This document shows positions 17,801 through 30,842 of a stretch of 64,000 bases of DNA, in pieces. The notes under the pieces are model-generated. The model was given only the letters and a program-made list of their open reading frames with translations. It did not search any database and was not told where the DNA came from. Each line of letters opens with the position of its first letter. Within the stretch, counting starts at the first letter, position 1. A program made the translations under genes and the position numbers. The stretch comes from Lichenostomus cassidix (Eukaryota; Chordata; Aves; Passeriformes; Meliphagidae): NCBI GenBank assembly GCA_008360975.2, contig CM039182.1, positions 57,176,491-57,240,490 of the forward strand, given 5' to 3'.

Positions 17801-20242
17801 TAAAAAAAGTTTCAGACTTTTAGTGCTAGGAGAAAAAGGCACTAAATGCTACTATAGACAGCTGAGCACACTCAGATAGAGCACTAGCCAAAACAAGAGC
17901 TGTTCAAAACTGAGCATCACAATTTGGGACAGGTCATCAAGCAGTTGTAAATCATCGCCATCATTGGAAGTTACTTGCATCAACTAAGAGCTGCGTTGGA
18001 AACATTGATCAGTTTACGTTAAAAACCTTTCCCTCTGTCTTAGGGTTATGAAGCAAAGCACAAACTCTAAGTGGCAAAGCAAAGCTGAGTAGCTTCTGAT
18101 ATTGATGGCTTTCATTGGTTTTCATGAATGAATACAGGTCAGGATATGATTATGTAAAGCATAGCTCTCATTTGTCAGTCACAGTTCAATGCTCAGGACT
18201 ATTAGGAATAAAAGATAACCAGTCTGTGGGCAGAAAGCTAAGAGTTTCCAAGCAAGATGCACGTTGAAAGTTTCATTGGGACACAGCTGTAGACTTAGAA
18301 ATAAATCGTACTTTCTGACACAAGATCCTCTTCATCTTAAGTTGCTTAATGTCTGTAAAGCAATTTGAGGTGATAAGACTGCAATACTTTGCAAAAAATT
18401 AAAAGCTATTTCTATTTTCATCATTACTATGAACTTAGAGCTTTTCCTTCTCTTCTGTGACTCTTTGTGTCCTTTAATTGTCTTTGTCTCTCTCTGTCTT
18501 TGTCTGCGTAAGACTGGTATATCTTCAAGACAGGAACCATTACTTAACACTCTGCAGCATCATTGCTTAATGCTCTGTGGCCCTAACAGCTACCTAGAAT
18601 CTCAAAGGTTATACATATTCTATAATGTCAAGACTAATTCTACCATTTCTGTTTAGAATAAATACAAAGATTATTTTTCAGCTAATATAAAATACTTCCT
18701 GGTCTCTATCACAGATACCAAAACAGAGTATTTTGCATTAGTCTGTAATTGTAAAGCCCAAATTTTATCTGATGAGTGTAAGCTGCGTTTGTCTTAGGGT
18801 TCATATTTTGGTAAATTGCTCTTAAGTATAGCTAGAGAGACAGGTATCTTCTGTTTATGGAGGGAAAGATCACAGCATGGCTCTTCTGCTTGTTTTGCCA
18901 TTTCCAAATCTCAAAAAGAATGTGCATATTTAGGAGAACAGGTAATTTAGATTTTAGAGCCTGCAACTCCAAGAGCAGTGGTTACTCCTCTGCACCACAT
19001 TTTTCTCCCCATAGTAGTGAGAAAACCACGTTCAGCTCTTCAGGAAGTTTGTACAGGTTTCTGTTTCAACTCTGGCCTTTCCCTTACCTATAACAAGGGC
19101 AACCATGCCCCAGTCACGTAGTAGTCCAACAGTCTTTACTCTGAAATACCTGCCTTTGCTAGCACTGCAGACAAATTTTGGCCAGCCTTTCAAATCATCG
19201 GCTTTCTTCCACATTTGCTGTCATATCTTAACACCCACAGGTGCAATGGTTTATGCTGGCATTATGTCTGCAGGGACTGCCAGGTGCTGTAGCCTTTGAA
19301 ATATGTCTCCCCATTCTCAAGGAGGACTTGTCGTCCATAAGTGAACATGATTTTATGAGAACTCTGACTGTGAATATCTCCTGAAAGCATTAAAATTGAA
19401 ATAGTGTTTCCCTTTCATGTTTTGAAGTTTTAGCTTTTGGCAGATTAAACATTTGAACCAAGCCAGATGTTAAAGATTCTCAAAGCGAAATGACCACAAC
19501 GTTACTTTTGGATCCAGATTTTCTGAGGAGAAAACAATTTACTGGATCCAGACCATAAAAAGGAAGTTAAAGCTGAACTGCAAATGTTAAATATGCAGTA
19601 TGGATGCAAATGGTATTCTAATTCTCAGACAGACTTTTTAATTATGTTAATGATTTGACTGTGTTTTTCTAACAAGACTGAATCTGGATTTGTGTGTAAT
19701 TGCAGGGCATATTTCACTCAATTCTAACACTTCCTAAATAGTTTCTGCTCATAGAAAATTATAGATATTCTGACCTTTATTAAATTGCGCCTTGAATAAT
19801 ATACCCAGGTGTGGCCCAGGAAGAAGATATTATTTAGAAGTCATGTTAGCAGAGGAAAGGAGGTAATTTCTAGAAAGTAACAAAGGAGTAAAGCAATTAA
19901 GAAAATTCTGACTTACAACTTACCTAATTTAGAAGTAGATAAGGGAATAATAATGTGACCACACTACATCTGAAATAGTTTCATATGGTATTGTATACCA
20001 ACACAAATTTCTTAAATTATATAATCTGTTTTCTTTTTCTAAATAACCCTTCCTTCCTACGTGGATGACGATTTCTGTTTTTTATAGATCCATAAACAAA
20101 GCCTGAAAAAGAGGTAAATAAAATTAACCAGTTAATTTCATTCAAGGTTCTTAAAAAAAAAACCTCTAATTTGGAGCTAGCTATACCATTTGCATATATC
20201 TGTAAATTTAAGTAAAAACTTACGGTTGAAATAAAGAGTAGA
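17801..20242. other. Gene-free stretch right of the provirus
   Basis: Ordinary AT-rich host DNA. I see no RNA gene, transposon or plausible exon. Confidence 0.5.
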
Positions 20243-20388
20243 ATCAAAGAATCAGTACATCACCATGGTTGGAAGGTACCTCTGGATACTCTCTGGTCCA
20301 ATCTGGTCCATGGTCCAATCTGGTCCAAACTTATAGTTCAAAACTTGATCAGCTAGAGCAGGTTACTGAGGACCAAGCACACAATCAG
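20243..20388 (-). mobile_element. Degraded CR1 LINE fragment
   Basis: AGAATCAAAGAATCAGTACATC, then a GTTGGAAGG.ACCTCTGGA block, AGTCCAA-like spacing and AGAGCAGGTTACTGAGGACCAAG match the reverse complement of a CR1 3' end. A small tandem repeat of TGGTCCAATC lies inside (about 20295-20330). Confidence 0.7.
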
Positions 20389-22425
20389 ATTGTTTGATAA
20401 CATAACTGTTTAGTTGTAGTTATTTGAAAGTCTTGATTGACAACAGACCAGAATTTACAGCTAAAAAGCTGAGCTTTTCTAAAAAGTAAAATCCTGAAAT
20501 TGAAACATGGATACTGAAAATAAGAATTTGTTTTACTTGTAATAGGCACTACAAAGTGACTACTCATGAATACATGAATGTTCAAGAATTACTAATTGGA
20601 AAACACAAAGTAAATAGTCAAGATCCCTTGCATTTTAAAATTGGGCTTCCATATTAAAATCAGCTTTTAATGTGTCCATGATTTTGTTTTACCAAACTCA
20701 TGAGGCAAGCTTCAAGCTGCAAGCAGGAGAAAGTTTGTATTTATTTTCATAGTCAGATTTCTATACGGACATTACTATGTTCCTGGCAATTAAAATACCA
20801 AGTAATTCTCACCACAGAATCCATAAAATAATTTAATCTATTAATCCATAAGGTATTGCTCCTCTTTAATGGGATCACATTCATACACATTTTCTATGTC
20901 AAAAACCAGAGACTCTGATGTATTTTGTGGCATGTATATCCAGGATATGGCAACAAGAGGAGTGCTGCCTACAAGCACTCTCCATGCACTATTGAAAGAG
21001 CAAGTACTGGTTACAGCAGCTATTCATTACAGCTCTGGAGGAGCAGAAAGACTGTTTCTAATTTTAAAGACTGGAAATTTGTAGCTATAAACAAAACATG
21101 CAACAAATCTGGCCAACTCCTTTATTAGAAGAGGCTATATAATTTAGACAGAACATACACTTGGATCAGTGTCTACTCAGAAAACGAAGATTCATCCAAT
21201 TCAATTCATTCTAATTTAATTTCTGTACTAATCTTAAGTAATAACAGCCATCTAAGTTGAGGATATGCAGACAATCTTCCATTCTCTTCAGTGAACAATA
21301 TATGTAGACTCCAATAATAAGGCCTCAAAATAGCCTTGTTTTGAATGTGTTATATGTTTTGATACAGGGACCTGACTTCATATTCTGCTAAAAGAAGGCT
21401 AATCTGATTTCCACCGCAGCACAAAAGCCACATCAGGTTGGAGCCACTACAGACTCTAATGATATCCTGGAACATCCACATTTACTGTAAAATCTGTTTT
21501 CACCTACAGCAGAATCATCATTTTTTGCTGTCACAGTTCTATTGGAAAAAGGAAAAAAAATAAAAAGGACTGCAAGTACAGCCATATGAAATCATGCTAC
21601 TTAGGAAGAAACAGGATGGAAACCTCTGGAGATGTAGCTCCAGAGGAAGTGTAGGGCTTTGTATTGTAAGAAAGAAAATTGAATATTTTCCTATACAGCC
21701 TGCTCTTCACCTAAATCAGAATAAGTTAGCTTGTTCTGAGGGTCTGGGCCAAATTATCAAAATGAAGTTCGGTCTTTTGCACACTCTTCTTTGCTGATCT
21801 CCTCCTATAAATAAACTCAATAAAAAGGGAAACACCCTCTTGCCTAAAATTAGTATTTTTTTAATTAGTTCTCCCATCCCATTTCACCCCCTGTTTTGCA
21901 AGGAGATTCACTGTGTATTTATAGAAAAGGATAGACACAAGAATATGTACGTGTATGGCATTTCTTTCCTTCCAGAAGTAAAAACAGTAACAACAGGGTT
22001 GTAGTCATTACATAATTTCATTATTCCATATCTAGTGATGCCTGGTTAAGAATGATTTCACCCAGTCTATGATTCAAACATTGATTTAGTTCAGAAGATT
22101 CTGTTCTTGTTTGCATGTTTGTTTAAACAGAACAACAGCATGGCAAATGCTTATCCTTGCAACATTTGTTCAAGAGAACGATTGTCTTGAAGGTAATGCA
22201 CTATCTATCTAACTTGGTTATACTGCAGGGAACAATAAGAAAGAAAGTAGATGTTTGAGTCTGATGAAGGAGATAATATATTGAAATAATGGTTCTTTTG
22301 TTTCCTTACTTCCCTGCTAATTCAATTAGGATTTAAACATCCCCTAGTAGTAAGATAGCACAGGCTCCAGTGCCAGCAGCATGTCTAGCTTTCTGAGGAG
22401 TCCGCATTATCAGACATATATATGA
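20389..22425. other. Gene-free stretch
   Basis: AT-rich host DNA with nothing recognisable before the LTR at 22432. Confidence 0.5.
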
Positions 22426-22431
22426 ATTGGG

Positions 22432-22788
22432 TGTTGGAAAACACAGTTTTCCAGCAAAACTTGTGTTAACTAAATAAACCTGAACAAAGCCTCAGCATAC
22501 TCAGGCCTCAGTAAAAATCCCACAGGCCGCAGTAGCTTGCTTCCCTGAGAACGCTTCGTGAGAAAAGATCAAGATGCAGCTGTGTAAGGAATGTACGGGA
22601 GTGAACTTGTGATTAACAAAGAATGAGGGGGAAAAACCTGTAGATGTGAGAACAGACTGCAAATACGTGTGTAACTATAATTAGTAACATCTGTAACAGT
22701 ATATAAGTTTCTCGTTTGGTGAAATAAAATGGAGCTTACTCTATATCATACATTGAGACTGCCGTGAGTTCCCTCGCACCGCTCGTCA
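22432..22788 (+). mobile_element. Solo LTR, second 6-bp-duplication family
   Basis: 357 bp from TGTTGGAAAACACAG to CGCTCGTCA, flanked by ATTGGG on both sides (22426-22431 and 22789-22794). Contains GTATATAAG near 22700 and AATAAA at 22723-22728, which set plus orientation, then a short U5 with several CpGs. The 6-bp duplication points to an ERVK/alpharetrovirus-like family. It shares no obvious sequence with the LTRs at 7292 and 10611 beyond general layout. No internal region remains. Confidence 0.88.
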
Positions 22789-22794
22789 ATTGGG

Positions 22795-25700
22795 TACTTC
22801 AAACAGGGATTCAATCAAATGGAATGTTACTACCCTTATCTGTAGAACTAAGTTAAGATACTTAAATGATTCAGTTTTGCTGAAGGTTTAATCCCTTTAG
22901 AATTAGTTTTGGTACTGAGATAGGTACCTTATTTCTTGTCTAATTTTGCGCTAGAAGAAAACACCTAAGTTTGTTATTAGCCTCTGAAGTATTGATTTTC
23001 TTTTCGACAAGTTTCCTTACAACCACAAAGCTGTCCTTTCCATTGTAATAAAAGCCATTGGAAATGTTATTGTGGAAATGCTGTTGTACCACTACACAAA
23101 AGAATTTTCCTGTGCTATTGTTCTGAACCTCTGGGATTAATAGGTCAGCTATAAGTATTTGTTGTTCGACCCCCAGATTCCTTAAAGTGGCTAAATAATT
23201 ATGGGATACTGTCTGTCCATCTGCTGGAGTTGAGTGCATTCAGAAAGTCTTGGAGGATTGACAATGGCTGAATGTATGAGTATGCCTCCTTTTGGGAACA
23301 AAACTAAACAACTCAAGTAGACTCAAGTTGAGAGGGATCAGAGATCACCACTTTTCATCTACATAACTGGAACAACGTTTTCATCATGCAGTAAACATAA
23401 AGCATTTTCATACAATCAGGTTCCTCAGTAATGTAAAAATATTTCTGTCCCTTAGATAAGGGAAATCTAAAGCACAAACTGTCCTATTCAGGATCATGCA
23501 TTTATTATGAGACTTTTGTATATTCTTCCTGCACCCTACTGAGCCAATTCTAACTTCATTGGCTTCTTTAAATTGCAATAGCCCTTTCAATTCCCCTTTT
23601 TTCTTTACTATATTTTTCCATTGCTTTTACATTGTTGCCATGTGGTCTTATACTACATAATGTGATGGCACATACTGTATTCTTTATTTTGATTTCTGTA
23701 GTTGTTTTTAGCGTGGGCTGTTTCCATTGCTCTTCTAGCATGACAGTGTTCCTTTTATGTGTATTTACTATGATAATGTCATCACTTATACCTGTACACT
23801 TGCAATGCAACCAAACATTTCCCATTCCTTATAGGTTGCTGAAACTTTGCCCTAGAAAATTTTATTCTAAAGCAGAGAGACAGCAATTTATGATAAGAGT
23901 ATGTATGTCTGTGGCCCCTTCATCTGTTCTGACTTAATATCTACCCCTCTCATATTCACAGAGAACCAGAGAGGTAATCAGTTCTGAAGACTAGCCTATA
24001 GATTAGATAGTGGTGTTAGTAATGAGAAAGCTAGAGCAAAAAGGCATTATTCTAGAACACCTAAGTATCACTCAGCCAAAAAAACCTACATTTAATTCAT
24101 TGACTGATACAGTCAGATACATTTTAATCCTGCAATTGCTCAAAGTTACTAATGCCTTACATATTTTTCCCAACTTCACCGTGTAAAATGTTGTGTTTCA
24201 ACAGATGCCAAATAGTAGAATGTTATTCTAAAGTCAGATGAAATTGAGATAACTCATCAGTTCACAGAACTCTTTAAGACAGATCTTACCCTAAACTTAT
24301 GATTCCTGCATTTAGCCTTTGACTGTGAATTCAGAAAATGAATTTTTTTCAGGTTTCTGGAAACTCAGGATGTGCCTGATAAACAGAAGAGCAAAATTTC
24401 CACTCCCCATGTGATCGCTAAAAACTATACTTGGGCTCTTCAGTTTCACATAAAATGAACAGAACCCAAAGCCAAACATCCTGCTTGGATCTGTATACTC
24501 AGCAAGCCACTGAAAATCTTTCCAGAACTTAATGTTGTTCCTAGCAGACTTTGTGACAAAATTAAAATTATCTATACAGCAGTTTTGCTATCCCCATGCA
24601 GCAGTCTGAGTACAGGATTTAAAGTTTATTTTACAGTTATTTCGGCCCAGCTGTGAACTGAAAAAATAAAAAAAGCTGTTCTGTAATGTTTTCCAAAAGA
24701 GAATGGGTTCCAAAGCAAAAATACTGTAAACTCCCTGAGAACAGTGAAATATAGTCAAATTACATTTAGATCCAGTTTTCCACTACAAATCCCATAGGAA
24801 ATTATAGTTTGCAGATGGAAACTAAATGTCTCAATGAGATGCGATCTAAGTGGTCCAGAGAGAGGTTTTTATAAAAAGAGCAACTAAAAAAATAACAAAG
24901 GTTTTATTGATTTTCTCTTCATTCCTGTTTCTCACTCACACTCATTCAAAGTCTTACTCTAATTCATAAAGCAACCATTACTTTCCAGGGATGATTTAAT
25001 TACTACTTTACAAAAGAAATGCAGTATTTTCTTATTAATGTTATATCCTCTGGATGTACCAGAGGATGTTTCATTTAATGTTTCATTTAATGAACCAAAA
25101 TCCAGATGTGGAATTAATCTTTTTAAAGATTGCTCTACTGCTTTCTTCACAGATTTGGAGAAATCATCTTTTGTTGTAGAAGTCACTGTGCACATCCAGT
25201 CATAGTAGTCAGACAAGTCATGGGCTAGAATCCCAATCAGACCATCAAGCACTTGCATCAAAAATACGTCAGGATTATTGTAAGTGGAAGACCTCAGATC
25301 CCTGCAAAGATCTGCTTTATTCAAAGTCTTTTAAACACTTTTGCTCATGAATGCCCAAACTTATTTTGATTTGGTATCACCAGTGATGAGTGGCAACAAC
25401 AGCTTCACTTTCCTTCACTATTCTCTTCAACTTTCTAATTCCTCAAACCAGAAGCTCACCTTCAATAATCAATAGTTGTATTATATCTCCAAAGTTTCCA
25501 AACAAAGACTCTTATCTGCTAAATCCACATTTCAAGAAAAGTATATATTACTGCTCCATCTTTGTTGATCACTTAGCTTCTTTTGATTATTGCAGCAATT
25601 TCTTGCAGACTATGTGCAGGAGAGTTTTTGGTTACATATTTGCTTTGTGGGGCATAGAGCAAGTATATGTTTTTCCATGCAATTTCTCAAGGTTATAATT

Positions 25701-27443
25701 CAAGCACTATCGTAGGTATGAAACAAAGATACATTCATAAGCTTTCCAAGGGAAAAAAATAGATCAGGCAGATACAGATAAAGAATTAATCTCAGAAGCT
25801 ATGTTAGACCTGACACATCCTTATTACAGAAAATCTATTGCCTTGCTTTGATGCAAGACGAAGAGAGCACATGGAAGACTGCAACATGGAGTAACCCATC
25901 TGTACATAGCATACTATATTCAGTCCCCTAGCCAGGATTTGGATTGATGCAGGAAAAAGTCACAGTTTGCATCAAGCCAAATAGAATTTTCCAAAGTACA
26001 AATAAATTTTGGATTATATGTCTGTCGTGATGTCAAGAAGCTGACAATGCCTTTTTACTTTTCAGGAAAAGGCCTGCAACCCGAAACACTTTCTTCCAGG
26101 AAAAAGACAGAATTCAGTTCTGCTGCAGACTGCATCAGGATTCCACACCACACACAGATATAAAATGTTGAAGGACAGATTTCTCAACAGGTAACTAACA
26201 TGTGGTAAAGAACTGGCACATGAAAAAAATCTATAAAAATCTTCAGCATGCAAGAGCAGGGGCCATATTATAGCCTAAAAATTAAAAAACAAGATGTACG
26301 CCCTGTAAGATTTACATTTTTCATTTTTGACACAAGTTACTAATAGTTTTCCCTATAAAGTTTGCAGCATATGTGTGACGTTAGAAGTCCTGTGTATAGC
26401 AATGGAAAATATCCCTTGAAGTGTCCATCCAAATCATTATCACTGTTTTTATCCATACACAATACTTACAATTAGTTATCTGGCACTATTACCTTGACTT
26501 TAGTTGTCATACCTTTACTGATTCCCAGAAGATTACATTGAAGTAAGACATATCACAGGGTTCTTCCTCATACAAGCCAAAGAAGAAAATGCTCTGCTGA
26601 AATCATGTAAATATTACTTTTTTTTATATAATGTAGCACTGTTTGTGAATGGTCCAAGGGAACTTTTATGTTCCTTACATAGCTGAATCCAACTACTAAA
26701 ATACAACTGTGCTCATTTGGGAGACCACCTCAGTAGACAGGGCTACAAAATCACAGGGTGCTCTTTGGGTAAGCAAAGCAGAAGCCAAATTACTGTTTCA
26801 GTTATTAGAAACATAAAGTCAGCAAGAGTCAATTGTCTTAGTTTTATTTGCAAAATTGAAAACAATTTCACAAGAGGAAGCTGAGTTAGAACATAAAGAA
26901 CATGTCTGTATTCAAGAGGGAATGAAAGCACTGGAAGTGATCGGGTAAAAAAACTTTGCAGAGTTGAAAAATTATTTGGAATATGCAATGAACACCCAGG
27001 GGAAGATGGTCCTGCGGATAGGGCGCAAGAGCTAAGTTCAGAGGGCTTGATTCTACCATTAACCTTAAAGGACTCTGGTTTTAGGAAGTACTGAGTGTCC
27101 AAACTCTAAGAAGCTGGCCAATTTAAGGTAATAGGAAATCACAGACCACATCAGTTGATTCTGGAAGTTCCCTCTTTACTTGTGGGAACAACAAATTAGG
27201 ATTTCCTAACTCTGCTCCATATGACTCTTTCCCAAGAGATATATTCTTTTATTTCCAAAGGAGTCCTGAGAGAAGCAAGAATGTCAACAGCAGTACTGCA
27301 AAGCAAATAATTCACTGAGTGAGCAAATCCATCCCTCTACACTCTAATGCTTTTCTTTTAACTGCTGCCAGGTTTTCATCTTCTACATTCAGGAAAAGCA
27401 TGATTCCCCACATAGCTACTGTGTGAACAGCAAACATTATTCA
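22795..27443. other. Mostly gene-free stretch
   Basis: AT-rich DNA with one open frame worth noting (24959-25324, listed separately). No transposon recognised. Confidence 0.45.
24959..25324 (-). other. Unrecognised 121-codon open frame, possible exon or pseudogene
   Basis: I do not recognise this product. The frame has a protein-like mix (Asp, Ser, Lys and Leu rich, with helical segments such as PDVFLMQVLDGLIGIL and FSKSVKKAVEQSLKRLI), while random frames in this AT-rich region are shorter and more Phe/Ile/Lys biased. It begins with a TTG, with a stop just upstream, so a genuine ATG start is not evident. A weak acceptor-like TTTGCAG occurs on the minus strand shortly inside the frame (near 25300). 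A small tandem duplication (TGTTTCATTTAA, about 25070-25095) repeats LNET. Chance remains quite possible. Confidence 0.2.
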
Positions 27444-27448
27444 CTATG

Positions 27449-28248
27449 TGTTATGATCCAATTATTAAGGTTCTTTAGAAATACCTCTGCCCGAATTAAG
27501 GTACAAACGAGACCATATGCCAGCCAATAGTATAGGTTTTATTTGATAGAAAATATGAGAGAGAGAGGGAAGAAAAGAGAGAAAAAGAAAAGTAGGAAAA
27601 GAGGTGGGGGTGACAGAAAGAGGGAAAGAGAAAATATCACCATCTGTGGATCCCAACGATGTTGCGTTGATCCTCTCCAGCTGGTCTTTTTGGTGGTGGT
27701 GGTCCCCCCGAAAAGCACAGAATGCCATGGGTTAATATACACTCAGACCAGGGGCAATGTCCAGGCATGTCCCCCCGGGGGAGGGGGCAGCCTCTAGCCG
27801 CAGACTCTGCTTGCATCACCTGCACTCCTGTGGTGCCAGGCCTAGCACTCTGGGGGGTCTGTGATGGATTGTGACTCCCCCTCAGCTGCCTCTCATGTGA
27901 AAGTCCCATGGATGTGGCCTGTGGGGTTGGGGGTTCCACAGCTGGGCCAGTCTGTGTAAACCTGGCTTCTGTGAGCTGTGCTCTGCCCCCACCCCAAACT
28001 CAGCCAGGGATGATTCTCAGCACAGCTGGTGGCTTTGGCCTTTGTGTATGCATACCTTTCCCTCAGCCTGAGATGACTGAACAATAGGGTTTCCCTTTAT
28101 CTAATCTCAGCAGTTTGACTCAGTCCAAAGTCCCAGTCAGGTATCTTCAGGGAGGTTTCTTTGATTGTAGCTTCTTTATACACTTTTTGTTATAATGAGC
28201 AAAACTTTATATCAATGTTTGAGGCATGAACTATTTCAGTCTCTGACA
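27449..28248 (-). mobile_element. Solo LTR, 5-bp-duplication family, copy 1
   Basis: 800 bp from TGTTATGATCC to TCTCTGACA, flanked by CTATG (27444-27448 and 28249-28253). Orientation is set by minus-strand signals: TATATTAA (about 27732-27739) and AATAAA (27538-27543). The R region would be long, about 170-200 bp. It is homologous throughout to the LTR at 40510-41464 but lacks about 110 bases present there. A 5-bp duplication is usual for class III (ERVL/ERV3-like) elements; the family itself is not named. Confidence 0.88.
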
Positions 28249-28253
28249 CTATG

Positions 28254-28962
28254 TAACTTTTATATTCAGAAAGTAAAGCCAAACCCCATAATTAATCACC
28301 ACTAATCTTTATTTCAGCGTTGCACAGCCAAATCAGTGGATTTACTGCAGAATAAAATTGGCATATTTTATGCAAAGAGATTTATCTACAAAATCTACAA
28401 AAGAGATTTATTTTGTGATGATGAATCGAACTCTCAGTCTCTGATAATTTCAGGTTATTTGTGACCAGTGAAATGGCAATTGCTTACAAAATCACTGTAG
28501 CAATCAATTTTTGATCTTTGTTTCCCTACAATTTGCAGCATGATTAAGAAGAAATCAGAAGAAAATTTAGGTAGGTATTAATCTAATGGGAAATGAGCGT
28601 CATGTAGATTAGCTTATTTCAGCAAATCTGTGACAAGGCAATAAAGAAATAATTCTCACAATTCATGATAAAAAAAAATCAATTGCCTTACTGAGAAGTT
28701 TTGAACTGGTGAATAAAAAGCTTCAAAATAAAGTCAGTATCTGATCCACAGTCATACAGGCTTTGCATTCTTCTAAAGTCATGTTAGTTTTGTAAACATT
28801 TTTTCACACAACAGAGTATCAGCATAAATACCTTGGGGAATCTGGGAGTCTGTTTAAACAAACACAGTCTAGGAACACAAATATGAAATCATCAAACCAC
28901 TTGATTCACCAAAAAAAAAAAATCATTGAAAAAAAGAAAAAAAATTAAGCCAGAAGAGACAT
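28254..28962. other. Gene-free stretch
   Basis: Holds A-rich runs at about 28908-28945 just before the CR1 fragment. No coding signal. Confidence 0.5.
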
Positions 28963-29240
28963 AGAAACATAGAAGTGCAGAATGGTTTGGGTTGGAAGGG
29001 ACCATCAAAGATCGTCTAGTCCCATTCCCCTGCCAGGTGAAGGGGTGTCTCACACTAGATCCAGTTGCTCAAAGCCCCAACCAACTAGACATTGAAAACT
29101 TCCAATGATGGGGCATGCACAACTTCTCTGGGCAGCCTGTTCCAGGGTCCCACCACCCTCATCACAAAATAATTCTCTTACTTAGGTTCAATCTAAACCC
29201 ATTCGCCGTACATATAATTTCTAGTCCCCTCAAAGAACAA
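28963..29240 (-). mobile_element. CR1 LINE fragment, 3' end
   Basis: ACATAGAAACATAGAAGTGC, then GGTTTGGGTTGGAAGGGACC, reads as the reverse complement of the CR1 3' end. It continues through the blocks for the short 3' region (GGGCAGCCTGTTCCAG, AATAATTCTCTTACTTAGGTTC) and is 5'-truncated. The right edge is approximate. Confidence 0.9.
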
Positions 29241-30790
29241 AACACATTTTGTTTGCAGAGAACAAAACATATTGCTCTATGTATAAAGTACCTCAGATTT
29301 ACAGATCTAAGTGAGCAGTAGCTATGGTCACCACAGCCATCCCATCCTCATTCTAGGATTGCTGGTACTCCACATATACTGCAAACATGTAAAATGTTTC
29401 TTCAAAATAGCTGAATTGTAACTTGCTTGTTCTGTAAGAATAAGCATTAAATGTCTGGCAAAGCAGACTTAGACTAAAATACCTGAGCCAGCTACTTCCC
29501 AGCCAGACCAGCCTTGGATGTATCTTTATTTGCCAAGAACTCTTTTCCCTTTCTCTAATCCTTCCTTTCACCCTCACAGAAATCTGCTGTGGCAAATGAA
29601 CCAAAGCAGCTCCTTTAGGAAAAATTTCACTTCAGTTTCAGGTACAATTGTCTCTAGACAAAATGACAGCTTTTTATTTTCATCTCTGAGGTCATACTCA
29701 GGAAAGACAGTACTTTTTCTAAAATGCCTTCTCAATCTCCAGCACACAATGTGTTTATTTGACTAGGCAAAAGGACCCAGATATATTGTGGATCAAAGAA
29801 ACCAAATAAAAGTTGAAAGTTACACATGCATTACAAGAAGTATTTACACAATAATTTGCTTCTACTTCAAAGCCACTCTCTGCATTACATATTTTTTTTA
29901 ATTTAGATTTCAAGGCAGAAACCTATATGATCTCCAAAATTACCAATGACTCCTGTATGCTTTGGTAACATTAATATTCTTGATTTCCATACACTAAGCC
30001 GGTTTGGGTTTTGCTGCTGTTGTAAACTCAACAAATTCTTGGGGCAATATGTTCCACAACCACATTTCATGTGAAGAAGTTCACTAGATTAGAATTTTGT
30101 ACCTATTAATTCTACCTAATATTTCCAGATCCTGTGTTACACAACAGGGAAAATGTGGTTAATAAAGAAACTAATTGGAAACCCCCAGACTTTTCACAGC
30201 ATCATTTGCATTTCATACAAAGTCTATGATGTATTCTTGGGCACCAATCTATCGTCAGTAGTTTAGAAACCTTGGGCAAAAATATGATTGGAGATTTTCT
30301 TACCAACAACATGAGTATACTTAATTTTAACTGAAAATAACTTTGTTTTGAACAAAATAAAAAAATTATGACTAATTACTGGCAAATCTATTGTGTTCTT
30401 TTGTTTCCATTTAGCTAACTGATCTATGACATCCTCATAACTCATAAAGACTAATTCCAAAGACTATCACTGCATAATTCTCATCTTTTGATCACCAGTA
30501 AACATTCCCCAGAAAAATGAAAATTTTTTCAGTGTCATTGTACTGTGCAACTCTGTTACTATTGCTTACGGATTTGGTACATGGCAAATGTCTTAATTCC
30601 CCAGACTTTTATTTTGAAACAATTATCATAGGCACACAAATAATTAATTTATTATTTTAGGGGTTTTGGTGCAAATTTCCATCCTCTTAGAGCTGTGTAT
30701 CACTAATGCATCATCTTGGTTCACAAACACCTCAAAATTCTCCGCTATTTTTTACTGTGAGTTTGTTGCATGCACACACTCGCATACACA

Positions 30791-30842
30791 CCAAAAAAAA
30801 CCCAAAAAAAAAACCCAAAAAAAAACCCCAAAAAAAAAAAAA
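30791..30842. repeat. A-rich simple repeat, CCC(A)8-13 units
   Basis: Four blocks of 8-13 A separated by CC to CCCC, with a period that drifts between about 11 and 17. It is most likely a slipped A-rich microsatellite. Confidence 0.8.

Noticed and set aside
26743..27102. 119-codon minus-strand frame
   Set aside because: No domain and no supporting splice or start context; likely chance.
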